64,000 bases of DNA from assembly GCA_902464495.1 (NCBI GenBank), contig CABQJK010000009.1, forward strand, positions 1-64,000, written 5' to 3'. The notes beneath the pieces are model-generated. The model saw nothing but the letters and a program-made list of their open reading frames with translations, was not told the origin of the DNA and searched no databases. The position numbers and the translations under genes are program-made. The DNA comes from an uncultured Collinsella sp. Lineage in GTDB: Bacteria > Actinomycetota > Coriobacteriia > Coriobacteriales > Coriobacteriaceae. Position 1 is the stretch's first letter, and each line of letters starts with the position of its first letter. Shown here in pieces: positions 34,480 to 43,077 of the stretch.

Positions 34480-37400
34480 CTACTTCTTAATGCCGCGCCC
34501 CAGGCGCTTGGCGACCGATGCAACGGCCTCCTCACTGGCAGATCCGCAGCTCGCACAGCCGTCGTGGGCACGCATCTGACCGGTGACCTCGTCCATCGCG
34601 AGCGGCGCCACCTTCTCGAGCTTAAAGCCCTTGCCGGCGCGCATGTTCTCCTTTGCCACGCTGATCATGAGCTTAATACGGTTGAGCTGGTTGACCTCGG
34701 ATGCACCGGGGTCGTAGTCCACCGCGACGATGTTGCTCTCGGGATGTTGGCGGCGCAGCTCCTTGATCACGGCCTTGCCCACCACGTGGTTGGGCAGGCA
34801 CGCGAAGGGCTGCGTGCAGATGATGTTGGGCGCACCGTGGTCAATCAGATCGAGCATCTCAGCCGTGAGCAGCCAGCCCTCGCCCATGTTGTTGCACACC
34901 GAAAGCACCGTGCGGGCCTTATCGGCCATGGTGCCGATGCGCTCGGGCGCCTCAAAGCGGCGGGACTTTTCGAGCATCTCCTCCACCGGCGTACGCATCC
35001 AGTCCACGAGTTTGATGAGCGCCTGCATACCAGCGCGCGTGGTAGCAGAGCTACCCAGCTCATCCTTCTGCAGCTCGGCGTTGCTCATGGAGTACAGGAA
35101 GAAGTCGAGCAGGCCCGGCACCACGGCCTCGCAGTCCTCGCGCTCAATGACATCGACCACGTGGTTGTTGGCCGTGGGATGGAACTTGACCAAGATCTCG
35201 CCGACCACGCCCACGCGAGGCTTGGTGCCCTCGCCCACAAGCGGCATGGTGTCGAACGCGCGGATGGCCTCGCGGCACAGCTTGGTGTAGTTGTGGCGGT
35301 TGAACTTGGGCGCCAGCTTGCGGGCGCGCGCCATGTACTCCTCGTAGAGCGCATTGGCGGCACCGGGCGTTGCCTCGTACGGGCGGCAGCGGTAGAGCAT
35401 CTGCATCATCACGTCGCCAAAGAGCACCGCGTAGACTGCCTGCTTAAGCAGCGCCGGCGTAATCTTAAAGCCGGGGTTGTCCTCGCCGAGCGCCACGGCC
35501 GAAAGCGAGATCACCGGAATCTCGGGGTGGCCGCTCTCGCGCAGGGCCTTGCGAATGAGCGCGATGTAGTTGGTGGCACGGCAGCCACCGCCGGTCTGGC
35601 TGATGACCACGGCCGTCTTGGACAGGTCGTACCGACCGCTCTCGATGGCCTCCATAATCTGGCCCGTCACCAGAATCGACGGATAGCAAATGTCATTGTT
35701 CACGTAGCGCAGGCCGGCCTCGACGGCATCGTGATCGGTCGAGGGCAGCAGCTCCAAGTTGTAGCCAGCACCACGGAACACCTCTTTGACCAGGTCAAAG
35801 TGGATCGGCGCCATCTGCGGGCACAGGATGGTGTAGCCCTCCTCGCGCATCTGCTCGGTAAAGGGTACCTTGGGCCACGCGGTCGAAGCACTCTCGCGCT
35901 GGGCCTCGAACGTGTACTTGCGGCTCGCGAACGCGGGGGCATCCGTGGAGGGCGCCACCGGCGCGGCGTCGCCCTGCTCGTAGGCCTCGCCCACTGCCGT
36001 GGCCTCGGCCAAACGCTCGGCCTCCTGGTCCTTAAGCGCGGCCATGAGCGAGCGGATGCGGATGCGCGCGGCACCCAGGTTGGATACCTCGTCGATCTTG
36101 AGCACGGTGTAGATCTTGCCGCTGGCTTCCAGAATCTCCTGCACCTGGTCGGTGGTCAGGGCGTCCAGACCACAGCCGAAAGAGTTGAGCTGGATCAGGT
36201 CCAGATCGTTGCGCATCGTCACAAAACGAGCGACGGCGTACAGGCGGCTGTGGTACATCCACTGGTCGACGACGCGGATGGGGCGCTCGGGCTTCACGAG
36301 ATGCGCAAGCGAATCCTCGGTAAAGACCGCAAAGCCAAAGCTCGAGATAAGCTCGGGCAGGGCGTGGTTGATCTCGGGGTCGTTATGGTAAGGACGGCCG
36401 GCGAGCACGATGCCGTGGCCGCCGTGGTCCTCGACCCACTTAAGGGCCTCCTCGCCCATGGTCTGGATATCCTCGTGGAAGCGCGCATCGGCCTCAAAGG
36501 CAGCATTGACGGCGGCATCGACCTCGGAGCGCGTGATCTTGGGTCCGCGCACGCGACCGCGACCGGCCTCGGCATCGGCCACACGGTCGACGGCGAGCAC
36601 CTGGTACAGGCGGCGCTTGAGCTCGGTCTTGTCGTGATAGGGCACAAACGGGTACAGGAACTCGATGTTCTGCTCGCGGATCTCGTCGATGTTGAGCGCC
36701 AGCGCCGTGGGATAGCTCATGACGATGGGACAGTTATAGCAGTTGCCGGCGGTCGGATCCTCCTTGCGCTCCCAGCGCACGCACGGCATCCAAATGAAGT
36801 CGACATCGCGGTCGATAAGGTTCATCACGTGGCCGTGGCTCATCTTGGCCGGATAGCACACGCTCTCGGACGGCATGGACTCGATGCCCGCCTGGTAGGT
36901 CTTTTTGCTCGACTGGTCAGACAGCTGCACGCTAAAGCCCAAGCGCGTAAAGAACGCGTGCCAGAAGGGGTAGTTCTCGTACATGTTGAGCGCGCGCGGG
37001 ATACCCACGGTGCCGCGCGGGGCCTCGTCGGGACTCAGCACCTCGCGGTTAAAGAGCAGCTCGTTTTTCTTTTTGAAGAGGTTGGGGGCCTCAGTCTTCT
37101 GCTTTTTGTGGCCGGCGCCCTTCTCGCAGCGGTTGCCGGTGATAAAGCGCCTGCCGCCGCCAAAGTCGTTGACGGTAAGCTGGCAGTTGTTGGAGCAGCG
37201 ACCGCAGCGGACGTGCTTTTGCGTCACGGTGAGGTGCGCGATGTCCTCGGCCGAAAGGATGGTCGAGATGCCGTCGGCGCCGGCGCGATCGCGGGCGAGC
37301 AGGGCCGCACCGTAGGCGCCCATGCAGCCGGCGATGTCGGGACGCACGGCGTGAACGCCGGTGAGCTGCTCAAACGCGCGCAGCGTGGCATCGGACATAA

Positions 37401-39261
37401 AGGTGCCGCCTTGGACGATCACCTGGCTGCCGATCTCCTTGGGGTCGCGCAGCTTAATGACCTTGAACAGGGCATTCTTGATGACGGAATAAGACAGGCC
37501 GGCCGCGATGTCGCCCACCGTGGCGCCTTCCTTTTGCGCCTGCTTGACGCGCGAGTTCATAAAGACCGTGCAGCGGCTGCCCAGGTCGACGGGGGCCTTG
37601 GCATGGATGGCGGCATCGGCGAACGCGCGCACGTCCATGTTCATAGAGACGGCGAAGCTCTCGATAAAGCTGCCGCAACCCGACGAGCAGGCCTCGTTGA
37701 GCATAATGTGCTCGATGACGCCGTCCTTGACGCGCAGACACTTCATGTCCTGGCCGCCGATGTCCAAGATGAACTCGACGCCGGGCAGGAACGCTTTGGC
37801 GCCGCGCAGGTGCGCGACGGTCTCGATCTCGCCGGAGTCAGCCTTGAGGGCCTCGATGAGCAGCGCCTCGCCGTAGCCCGTGGTGGTCACGTGGCCGATG
37901 GTGCAGCCGGCGGGGATGTGGTTGTAGAAATCGGCCATGATGACCTTGGCCGTGCCCAGGATGTCGCCGTTGTTGTTACCGTACCAGGTGTGCAACAGCT
38001 GGCCGTCCTCGCCCACGAGCGCGGCCTTCATGGTGGTGGAACCGGCGTCGATGCCGATGAACACGCGGCCGGTGTAGCCGTCGAGCTTGCCCTTGGGGAC
38101 GACTTCCTGGTCGTGGCGACCCTTGAACTCGGCAAAGTCCTCGTCGGTGGCAAAGAGCGGATCCAGACGTTCGACCTCGGCACCCTGTGTGTCACCCAGG
38201 GCATCGATAGCCTCAATGAGCTGTGGGAACGTGCTGAGCTTGTTGGACTCGTGCGCCATGGCGGCGCCGCTCGCCACAAACAGGTGAGCGTTTTGGGGCA
38301 CGATACGGTGTTCCTCGTCCAGGTTGAGCGTGAGGTAGAAGCGGTGGCGCAGCTCGGAGAGATATTGCAGCGGGCCGCCCAGGAAGGCGACGTTACCGCG
38401 GATGGGACGGCCGCACGCCAGGCCCGAGATGGTCTGGGTCACGACGGCCTGGAAGATGGAAGCGGCGACGTCCTCGGGGCGGGCGCCCTCGTTGAGCAGC
38501 GGTTGCACATCGGTCTTGGCAAAGACGCCGCAGCGACTGGCGATGGGATAGATGGTGGTGGCGTTGGCCGCGAGCTCGTTGAGGCCGCTCGCGTCGGTGT
38601 GCAGCAGGGTTGCCATCTGGTCGATGAACGCGCCCGTGCCGCCGGCGCAGGTGCCGTTCATGCGCTGCTCGATGCCGTTATCGAAGTAGATGATCTTGGC
38701 GTCCTCGCCGCCCAACTCGATGGCGACATCGGTGGCCGGGATAAGGGTCTCGACGGCACGCTTGCTGGCGATGACCTCCTGGACAAACTCCAGATCGAGC
38801 CACTGGGAAAGCAGCAGACCGCCCGAGCCGGTAATGGCGCAGGTCATCTGGGCCGTCGGCAGCACGGTCGCAGCGCCCTCGAACAGGTCGCGGGCGCAGG
38901 CACGGACGTCGGTGTGGTGACGCTGGTACTTGGCGTAGACGATCTGGTTGTCGTCGTTGAGCACGGCGAGCTTAACGGTGGTGGAGCCCACGTCGATGCC
39001 CAGGTGCAGGTTGCCGCGGGCGGCCTCGGGGTTGAAAATCGCGCCTTCGGGGGCGTGGGCGGCGGCTACGGGCTCAGCGGCGGCTACGGGCTCGCTAGCG
39101 ACGGACGTCTCCCCTGCCGCGTTCTTGGCCTCGGCAACAGCCTCGACAACTTTCTCGGCAGCAGCGGTCGCGGCCTTCTGCGCGGCGTCCGCCACGGCGG
39201 GCGCGGCCTCGCGCGCGGCAGCAACTATACGGTCCTTAATGCCTTCGGCGAGTTTGCTCAT
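34480..39261 (-). CDS. giant 2-hydroxyacyl-CoA dehydratase activase fusion
   Basis: Protein of 1593 residues. An Ala-rich charged leader (1-80) precedes two BadF/HgdC-type ASKHA ATPase domains: the first begins LHLGIDVGSTTVKLAVLN (about 87) and the second FIGIDAGSTTMKAALVG (about 400). The second contains NEACSSGCGSFIESF, whose cysteines would bind a subunit-bridging 4Fe-4S cluster. Then follow a CGRCSNNCQLTV cysteine motif, a DUF2229-type region starting GTVGIPRALNMYENYPF, and a DUF2229/HgdB-like C-terminal half. Such activators use ATP to drive an electron into 2-hydroxyacyl-CoA or benzoyl-CoA type enzymes. No separate dehydratase subunits are nearby, so the target is unknown. It is co-transcribed with the TetR gene 12 bp upstream. 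Confidence 0.88.
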   Translation of the reverse strand: MSKLAEGIKDRIVAAAREAAPAVADAAQKAATAAAEKVVEAVAEAKNAAGETSVASEPVAAAEPVAAAHAPEGAIFNPEAARGNLHLGIDVGSTTVKLAVLNDDNQIVYAKYQRHHTDVRACARDLFEGAATVLPTAQMTCAITGSGGLLLSQWLDLEFVQEVIASKRAVETLIPATDVAIELGGEDAKIIYFDNGIEQRMNGTCAGGTGAFIDQMATLLHTDASGLNELAANATTIYPIASRCGVFAKTDVQPLLNEGARPEDVAASIFQAVVTQTISGLACGRPIRGNVAFLGGPLQYLSELRHRFYLTLNLDEEHRIVPQNAHLFVASGAAMAHESNKLSTFPQLIEAIDALGDTQGAEVERLDPLFATDEDFAEFKGRHDQEVVPKGKLDGYTGRVFIGIDAGSTTMKAALVGEDGQLLHTWYGNNNGDILGTAKVIMADFYNHIPAGCTIGHVTTTGYGEALLIEALKADSGEIETVAHLRGAKAFLPGVEFILDIGGQDMKCLRVKDGVIEHIMLNEACSSGCGSFIESFAVSMNMDVRAFADAAIHAKAPVDLGSRCTVFMNSRVKQAQKEGATVGDIAAGLSYSVIKNALFKVIKLRDPKEIGSQVIVQGGTFMSDATLRAFEQLTGVHAVRPDIAGCMGAYGAALLARDRAGADGISTILSAEDIAHLTVTQKHVRCGRCSNNCQLTVNDFGGGRRFITGNRCEKGAGHKKQKTEAPNLFKKKNELLFNREVLSPDEAPRGTVGIPRALNMYENYPFWHAFFTRLGFSVQLSDQSSKKTYQAGIESMPSESVCYPAKMSHGHVMNLIDRDVDFIWMPCVRWERKEDPTAGNCYNCPIVMSYPTALALNIDEIREQNIEFLYPFVPYHDKTELKRRLYQVLAVDRVADAEAGRGRVRGPKITRSEVDAAVNAAFEADARFHEDIQTMGEEALKWVEDHGGHGIVLAGRPYHNDPEINHALPELISSFGFAVFTEDSLAHLVKPERPIRVVDQWMYHSRLYAVARFVTMRNDLDLIQLNSFGCGLDALTTDQVQEILEASGKIYTVLKIDEVSNLGAARIRIRSLMAALKDQEAERLAEATAVGEAYEQGDAAPVAPSTDAPAFASRKYTFEAQRESASTAWPKVPFTEQMREEGYTILCPQMAPIHFDLVKEVFRGAGYNLELLPSTDHDAVEAGLRYVNNDICYPSILVTGQIMEAIESGRYDLSKTAVVISQTGGGCRATNYIALIRKALRESGHPEIPVISLSAVALGEDNPGFKITPALLKQAVYAVLFGDVMMQMLYRCRPYEATPGAANALYEEYMARARKLAPKFNRHNYTKLCREAIRAFDTMPLVGEGTKPRVGVVGEILVKFHPTANNHVVDVIEREDCEAVVPGLLDFFLYSMSNAELQKDELGSSATTRAGMQALIKLVDWMRTPVEEMLEKSRRFEAPERIGTMADKARTVLSVCNNMGEGWLLTAEMLDLIDHGAPNIICTQPFACLPNHVVGKAVIKELRRQHPESNIVAVDYDPGASEVNQLNRIKLMISVAKENMRAGKGFKLEKVAPLAMDEVTGQMRAHDGCASCGSASEEAVASVAKRLGRGIKK

Positions 39262-39272
39262 TGTCTCTCCTC

Positions 39273-39983
39273 TTAGTTGTTGGACTCGACGGTTGCGGCG
39301 GTGTCGGCCGCGTCCTCGAGCTGCAAGTTCAATAGCTTCATGCCGTATTCCGGCACGTTGATATCGATGGGTTGGCCATACAGGTCACCGGGGCGCACAA
39401 AGGCGATAACCGTCATGATGCGCGCCATGGCCTCGGGCGATTCGGAAAGGTCACGCTCAAACCAGCGCTGAATCATGCCGACCTCGGCGCTCACGACGTA
39501 GGTGACGTAGTAGTCAAAGAACGTGCCCAGCGCCAGGCCCAAAATGCCCGTCTGCGCACGCGGCACCACAGCCTCACGCGCAGTGTCGATAATCCTTTTA
39601 ATGAAGGCCTGGTCGCCGCCCGGCCCCAGCAGCGCACCGATTAAGTCGCGGTTGGCCGCAAGATAACGCAGCAGCTCAACCGAACCGGGCGCCGGCTCGA
39701 GCTCATCGATGTTGTGATAGAGATCGGGCAGCTGAGCTGCGGTGATGAGCTCAATGCGCTCACGGATCTCGGCCAGCAAGCCGTCCTCGATTTGATTGAT
39801 AAAGTCGGGGATATCGCGGTAATGCGAATAGAACGTGCGACGCGTAAGGCCAGCACGCTCGGTGAGCGACGCGACATTAATGCGCGAAAGGTCGCCGCTT
39901 TCGGCAAGCTCGCTGGCAAGTGCCTGGCGAAGGGCACGCTGCGAGCGAAGGGACCGGCGATCGCATTTCTCGAGCTGGGACAA
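39273..39983 (-). CDS. TetR family transcriptional regulator
   Basis: Protein of 236 residues. The helix-turn-helix is INVASLTERAGLTRRTFYSH (about residues 33-52) within RSQRALRQALASELAES. The C-terminal ligand domain is unusual and Leu-rich. It is the first gene of the activase operon, so it probably controls that operon and itself. Repeated TATTGCACA sites lie just upstream. Confidence 0.85.
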   Translation of the reverse strand: MSQLEKCDRRSLRSQRALRQALASELAESGDLSRINVASLTERAGLTRRTFYSHYRDIPDFINQIEDGLLAEIRERIELITAAQLPDLYHNIDELEPAPGSVELLRYLAANRDLIGALLGPGGDQAFIKRIIDTAREAVVPRAQTGILGLALGTFFDYYVTYVVSAEVGMIQRWFERDLSESPEAMARIMTVIAFVRPGDLYGQPIDINVPEYGMKLLNLQLEDAADTAATVESNN

Positions 39984-40005
39984 GCGTCCTCCTTGTTACT
40001 CAGCC

Positions 40006-40040
40006 TGTGCGCTATTGCACAGTGCGAGTATTATTGCACA
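40006..40040. promoter_or_regulatory. candidate operator of the activase-operon TetR
   Basis: TATTGCACA occurs at 40013-40021 and 40032-40040 as direct repeats 19 bp apart. The first is also the right half of TGTGC-6 nt-GCACA (40006-40021). It lies 23-57 bp upstream of the TetR start. Confidence 0.4.
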
Positions 40041-40075
40041 CCGTGTGTATCAACACGTAAAGGCAATAATTGGGA

Positions 40076-40104
40076 TGTGACGAGGGGGCAGTCCCTTTGT
40101 CACA
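40076..40104. repeat. TGTGAC hairpin repeat, copy 1
   Basis: TGTGAC(G) and TTTGTCACA flank AGGGGGCAGTCCC. The layout recurs at 40486-40515 and 40800-40830, three copies in about 750 bp. Confidence 0.6.
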
Positions 40105-40135
40105 ACCCGCCTGGCTTTTGGAGCGGCATTACCGA

Positions 40136-40164
40136 TTGTCCAAAATGTCATTCGTGGGTAGAAT
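40136..40164 (+). promoter_or_regulatory. promoter of the antisense RNA
   Basis: TTGTCC (40136-40141) and TAGAAT (40159-40164) are separated by exactly 17 bp. Transcription would begin near 40171 and run toward the 41-residue peptide gene on the opposite strand. Confidence 0.65.
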
Positions 40165-40170
40165 AGTGTC

Positions 40171-40258
40171 GACGGCAGCCCAAGTTGTAGCTGGCTGGGC
40201 AGCGCCGTTGTTTGCATTAGGGGGTCAACGCCTTAGCGGCGGCGACCCCTCTTTCGTT
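40171..40258 (+). ncRNA. candidate antisense antitoxin RNA
   Basis: A transcript from the plus-strand promoter would be about 85-90 nt. It contains no reading frame with a ribosome site. It would fold a first stem-loop with the halves GACGGC(AGCCCA) and TGGGCAGCGCCGT and finish at the hairpin 40219-40250 followed by CTTTCGTT. Its 3' part is fully complementary to the last codons and the 3' end of the peptide mRNA. This is the arrangement of antitoxin RNAs in type I modules such as Fst/par and TxpA/RatA. It is a sequence prediction only. Confidence 0.5.
40219..40250. terminator. shared hairpin of the convergent RNAs
   Basis: AGGGG(G)TC and GACCCCT form the outer stem, CGCC and GGCG the inner one. 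It ends the antisense RNA with a T-rich run and covers the stop codon and last codons of the peptide gene on the other strand. Confidence 0.6.
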
Positions 40259-40358
40259 GCTTCGAGCGTTGCTTGAGTGCCTCGGAAAGTCCGATAAGCG
40301 TCGTAAAAAGCGAGACCAATGCGGTCAGGAGCCTCACGAAATCAATCAAATCGGTCAT
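40233..40358 (-). CDS. 41-residue membrane peptide, candidate type I toxin
   Basis: It encodes a peptide with a hydrophobic stretch at residues 3-26 (LIDFVRLLTALVSLFTTLIG) followed by a strongly basic tail (KQRSKQRKRGRRR). The size, single membrane helix and charged tail resemble Fst, TxpA and holin-like toxins; the sequence itself is not one I recognise. GGGAGGTGAT, a near-ideal ribosome site, lies 5-6 nt before the ATG but is locked in a hairpin. A converging RNA overlaps its end. The rest of the 40.0-40.8 kb stretch contains only hairpins and one possible 20-codon frame. Confidence 0.6.
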   Translation of the reverse strand: MTDLIDFVRLLTALVSLFTTLIGLSEALKQRSKQRKRGRRR

Positions 40359-40393
40359 GGGCATCACCTCCCATCAGATGGAGAGCGCTGCCC
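40359..40393 (-). promoter_or_regulatory. ribosome-site-masking hairpin of the toxin-like mRNA
   Basis: In the mRNA, GGGCA and TGCCC form an outer stem and CTCTCCATC pairs with GATGGGAGG, placing the ribosome site inside the duplex and just before the start codon. Its promoter may use TAGAAT at 40428-40423 (minus strand), giving a leader of about 58 nt; the matching -35 box is poor. Confidence 0.55.
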
Positions 40394-40480
40394 GGCACAT
40401 GGAACTGCCGTCAACGATACCGATTCTATCAAAGCGCAGTTAGATATGCGAATGTTTGTTCGCATTTCAGAAGATCGGGG

Positions 40481-40521
40481 CTCGGGTATGGCGAAGGAGC
40501 AGTTCCTTTGCCATACCCGAG
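40481..40521. repeat. TGTGAC-type hairpin repeat, copy 2
   Basis: CTCGGGTATGGCGAAGGA and TCCTTTGCCATACCCGAG form an 18-bp stem with one mismatch. Its core, GGCGAAGGAGCAGTTCCTTTG, follows the same design as the hairpins at 40076 and 40800. It lacks a T run. Confidence 0.6.
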
Positions 40522-40650
40522 CTTGTCGCCGAACTGCCAACTACATTCTTCGAGTTATTCGGCCACGCTACCGGTTTTGTATAAATGCACCGCCGAGATT
40601 ATCTGAGGGTTTTTGTCCTTATTTGAGCGTATACATGCCCATTTGCGCAC

Positions 40651-40713
40651 TTACGTCACCGAATCAAACACCATTAGAGGCATGAATGTTCCCGAGAGGG
40701 CATCTTTAGCCAT
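40651..40713 (-). CDS. possible 20-residue small ORF
   Basis: ATG at 40713 follows GGAGGT at 6 nt and opens a 20-codon frame starting MAKDALSGTF and ending at TAA. There is no convincing promoter and no family. It could be a leader peptide or chance. Confidence 0.25.
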   Translation of the reverse strand: MAKDALSGTFMPLMVFDSVT

Positions 40714-40799
40714 TTAACGACCTCCGACAGGCCGAATAACTCGAAATTTGTTGGTGGCGAAAGCGTAACAGTCCTATACGCCAAAAGCCGGTATCTCCC

Positions 40800-40830
40800 A
40801 TGTGATAAAGGGACAGCCCCTTTGTCACAT
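40800..40830. repeat. TGTGAC hairpin repeat, copy 3
   Basis: ATGTGATAAAGGG and CCCTTTGTCACAT form a 13-bp stem with one wobble and a 4-5 nt loop. It overlaps the end of the HAD hydrolase gene (stop at 40830) and is suited to be its terminator. Confidence 0.6.
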
Positions 40831-41693
40831 TATTCGATGATGGTGCGGGAGTTTTGCTTGCGCATGGTGGCGAGCATGTGTTTGGGGACGGCATGGACCA
40901 TGCAGCTGCCGATGGTCACGCTCGCGGCGGCCTTAGCTGCATCGCTTGCGTTTTTGGTCGCGTAGCTGTGGCGGAAACGCTTGAGCATGGCGATGTCGTT
41001 GCCGCCGTCTCCATAGACCGCGACCTCGTCCTCGGCAATACCGTAGTAGCCCGCCAGCCAGGCCACGCTCTCGCCCTTGTTGCATGCCACGTCCGTGATC
41101 TCGAACATCACCGGATCGAACGGCGCGTTGACCACGCGGTCCGATCGCTCGGCCAAATATGCCTTAAGGTCACGCTCCAGCTCGGGCGAGGTCACGCGAC
41201 AATTGATCTTGCATACATCGTGGCGCAGGATGTCACCGATCGACTGGTCGAAATACTGCTCCTCGTGATACCCGCCGCGCGCACGCATGCCGCGCATCAC
41301 AATACGCTTGATGGGGCTGTCCTTTTTAAAGCCCGCCTGATGCATCTCGAACGAACCGCTCGAAAACATGCCGTCGGGCGTGGAACAATCAAAGCAAATG
41401 TCCGGGAACGCCTTGAGCAGTTCCTCAGTGACCTGCGGATCGATGGTCCAAGTCTTGAGCACCTCGCCATGGCTGTCGCGCACGATGGATCCATTGGAGC
41501 AGCAGGCATCGAGCGCCAGCCCCGTAAAGCCATGCTCGCCGATCGGCAGCGTCGAGCGCCCGGTCGCGGGAACCACATGCAAGTCAGCCTCGGTCAGCTC
41601 GCGGATGGCACGGCGGATGGTCCCATCCGCCTCGTGCAGGGCGTTCAGCAGCGTTCCGTCTAAGTCACTCGCGAACATCTTGATCATGGACAT
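40830..41693 (-). CDS. Cof-type HAD family hydrolase
   Basis: Phosphatase of 287 residues. FASDLDGTLLNA is HAD motif I with the nucleophile and acid aspartates; VVPATGRST is motif II; GDGGNDIAMLKRF is the motif IV of the Cof subfamily, with KGESVAWLAGYYGI before it. Cof enzymes act on sugar phosphates, pyridoxal phosphate or nucleotides. Two starts, 41693 and 41687, are possible; AAGGAG suits both. The ribosome site lies inside a perfect 20-bp hairpin. Confidence 0.88.
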   Translation of the reverse strand: MSMIKMFASDLDGTLLNALHEADGTIRRAIRELTEADLHVVPATGRSTLPIGEHGFTGLALDACCSNGSIVRDSHGEVLKTWTIDPQVTEELLKAFPDICFDCSTPDGMFSSGSFEMHQAGFKKDSPIKRIVMRGMRARGGYHEEQYFDQSIGDILRHDVCKINCRVTSPELERDLKAYLAERSDRVVNAPFDPVMFEITDVACNKGESVAWLAGYYGIAEDEVAVYGDGGNDIAMLKRFRHSYATKNASDAAKAAASVTIGSCMVHAVPKHMLATMRKQNSRTIIE

Positions 41694-41741
41694 GCCTCTC
41701 CTTCGTCTGCCCGATATTGTAGACGAAGGAGAGGCATGTCC
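41688..41741. promoter_or_regulatory. perfect 20-bp hairpin over the HAD gene start
   Basis: 41688-41707 and 41722-41741 are exact inverted copies (arm GACGAAGGAGAGGCATGTCC on the minus strand) around a 14-nt loop. The AAGGAG ribosome site and one of the two possible start codons are within the arm. It also follows the MFS gene by about 60 bp, so it could double as its terminator. Confidence 0.7.
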
Positions 41742-41802
41742 AAACAATGCCGTCCCGGCGCGGCGTACCACCGCCTTCACAAATTCACGGTGCCCCAGCG
41801 CG

Positions 41803-43065
41803 TTAAGACAATCGCCGCAATCGATTTTTCAGCCGATAAAACAGAGCCGTCGTCAACGTCAGCACCGCCAACATGGCTGCGAATACAATCGCCGGTGTCC
41901 ATCGATCATATGCAACCCCGTACGTCAATTGGCCGATAGGTGTTGCGCAGGAAAGGACCATGTAAACGACCGAAAGCACTTTTCCGCAGAGCTCAGTCGG
42001 CGCTGCCCGCTGAACAAACGCGGTGATTTCAACCGACGCAATGCTTGCCCACACCATGATCCATGCCGAACCAACCGCAAACACGGTGAACACGCATACA
42101 TCTGCGCCGAACAGTAGCGTAACAATAATCGGTACGACTCCAAAACAGATCATCGCAACATATCGACATATGCCATTGACAGAAAAACGATGCGGCCAAA
42201 TGCCGACCAAGCCACTGCCGGCAAGACCACCCAAGCCCATAGCCACCTCAACTATCCCAACGCAGGACGATTGCATGCCGAGATGCTTTGTAACAATAAT
42301 GGGAGCGCCAATCGTTAGCCCAATCAACGCAAGGTTCAAAACGGCCGCAAGCAAAATCACAGCGACCAATGGTGCATTTTGCAACAGATACCGAATCGAC
42401 TCCCAAAAATCGTTTCGGTATGTCGTGCGAGTTGCGCCGTCTCCCATCGTTTCAGATGAGGCATTTTGCTTGAGTGCGCCCCCAAACAACAGAGCTGACA
42501 TCGCAAACGCCATCGACGCGGTTGTGCAAAGAGCATCGATGCCAAAGCACCCATAGACTGCCGTCCCGACCACAGGACCCAAGATATTGCTCACCATGGT
42601 CATCTGCGAAACCAATGCAGTGGCCCGCTCAACCTTCTCTTCACCCGCCATGCGCACCGTCTCAATTTGGAGCATTGGCTTTAGCAGCGATTGAACACCA
42701 TATTGAACACAAAGTATCGCTACTACGACGACCGCAAGAGGCAACGAGCGCTTCATGGGGATAGACAGCAGTGATGCAGTCATCAGAGCAATGCCGAGTG
42801 CCACGAGGACCTCGCGATGTCTTCCCCTATCCGCCAAAATTCCGCCAACCGGAGTTGCGAGTACGCCGGGTATGAACGCTATCGCCACGACGACGCCATA
42901 TAACGTTGACGATCCGCTGTAATCGAACAAGTAAAGTGGATACGCAAAGCACAGCGCCGACAGCATCGAATACGTGCACAGCTGCGCAACCAGAAGTTCC
43001 GCGAGCCTGATTGACCGCACTGTTTTTGATTTCAACGAGACGTCGACGTCTCTCAGCCCAGCCAT
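41803..43065 (-). CDS. MFS transporter (DHA-type efflux)
   Basis: Protein of 420 residues with about twelve membrane segments. GGILADRGRHREVLVALGIA is the loop 2-3 motif (G-x-L-A-D-R-x-x-x-R). The arrangement fits efflux pumps of the MFS_3/DHA3 group. The ATG at 43065 gives MAGLRDVDV; an ATG six codons earlier overlaps the operator. A TetR gene lies upstream on the same strand and two operator-like dyads lie between, so it is likely the regulator's target. Confidence 0.87.
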   Translation of the reverse strand: MAGLRDVDVSLKSKTVRSIRLAELLVAQLCTYSMLSALCFAYPLYLFDYSGSSTLYGVVVAIAFIPGVLATPVGGILADRGRHREVLVALGIALMTASLLSIPMKRSLPLAVVVVAILCVQYGVQSLLKPMLQIETVRMAGEEKVERATALVSQMTMVSNILGPVVGTAVYGCFGIDALCTTASMAFAMSALLFGGALKQNASSETMGDGATRTTYRNDFWESIRYLLQNAPLVAVILLAAVLNLALIGLTIGAPIIVTKHLGMQSSCVGIVEVAMGLGGLAGSGLVGIWPHRFSVNGICRYVAMICFGVVPIIVTLLFGADVCVFTVFAVGSAWIMVWASIASVEITAFVQRAAPTELCGKVLSVVYMVLSCATPIGQLTYGVAYDRWTPAIVFAAMLAVLTLTTALFYRLKNRLRRLS

Positions 43066-43077
43066 AAGTCCGCCCCA

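Noticed and set aside
34564..39276. A 1570-codon open frame on the plus strand opposite the CoA activase
   Set aside because: Same effect of high third-position GC on a long real gene; no recognisable domains.
40257..40685. A 142-codon plus-strand frame across the small-RNA locus
   Set aside because: No ribosome site, crosses two hairpins, and the opposite strand has the ideal ribosome site and short peptide.
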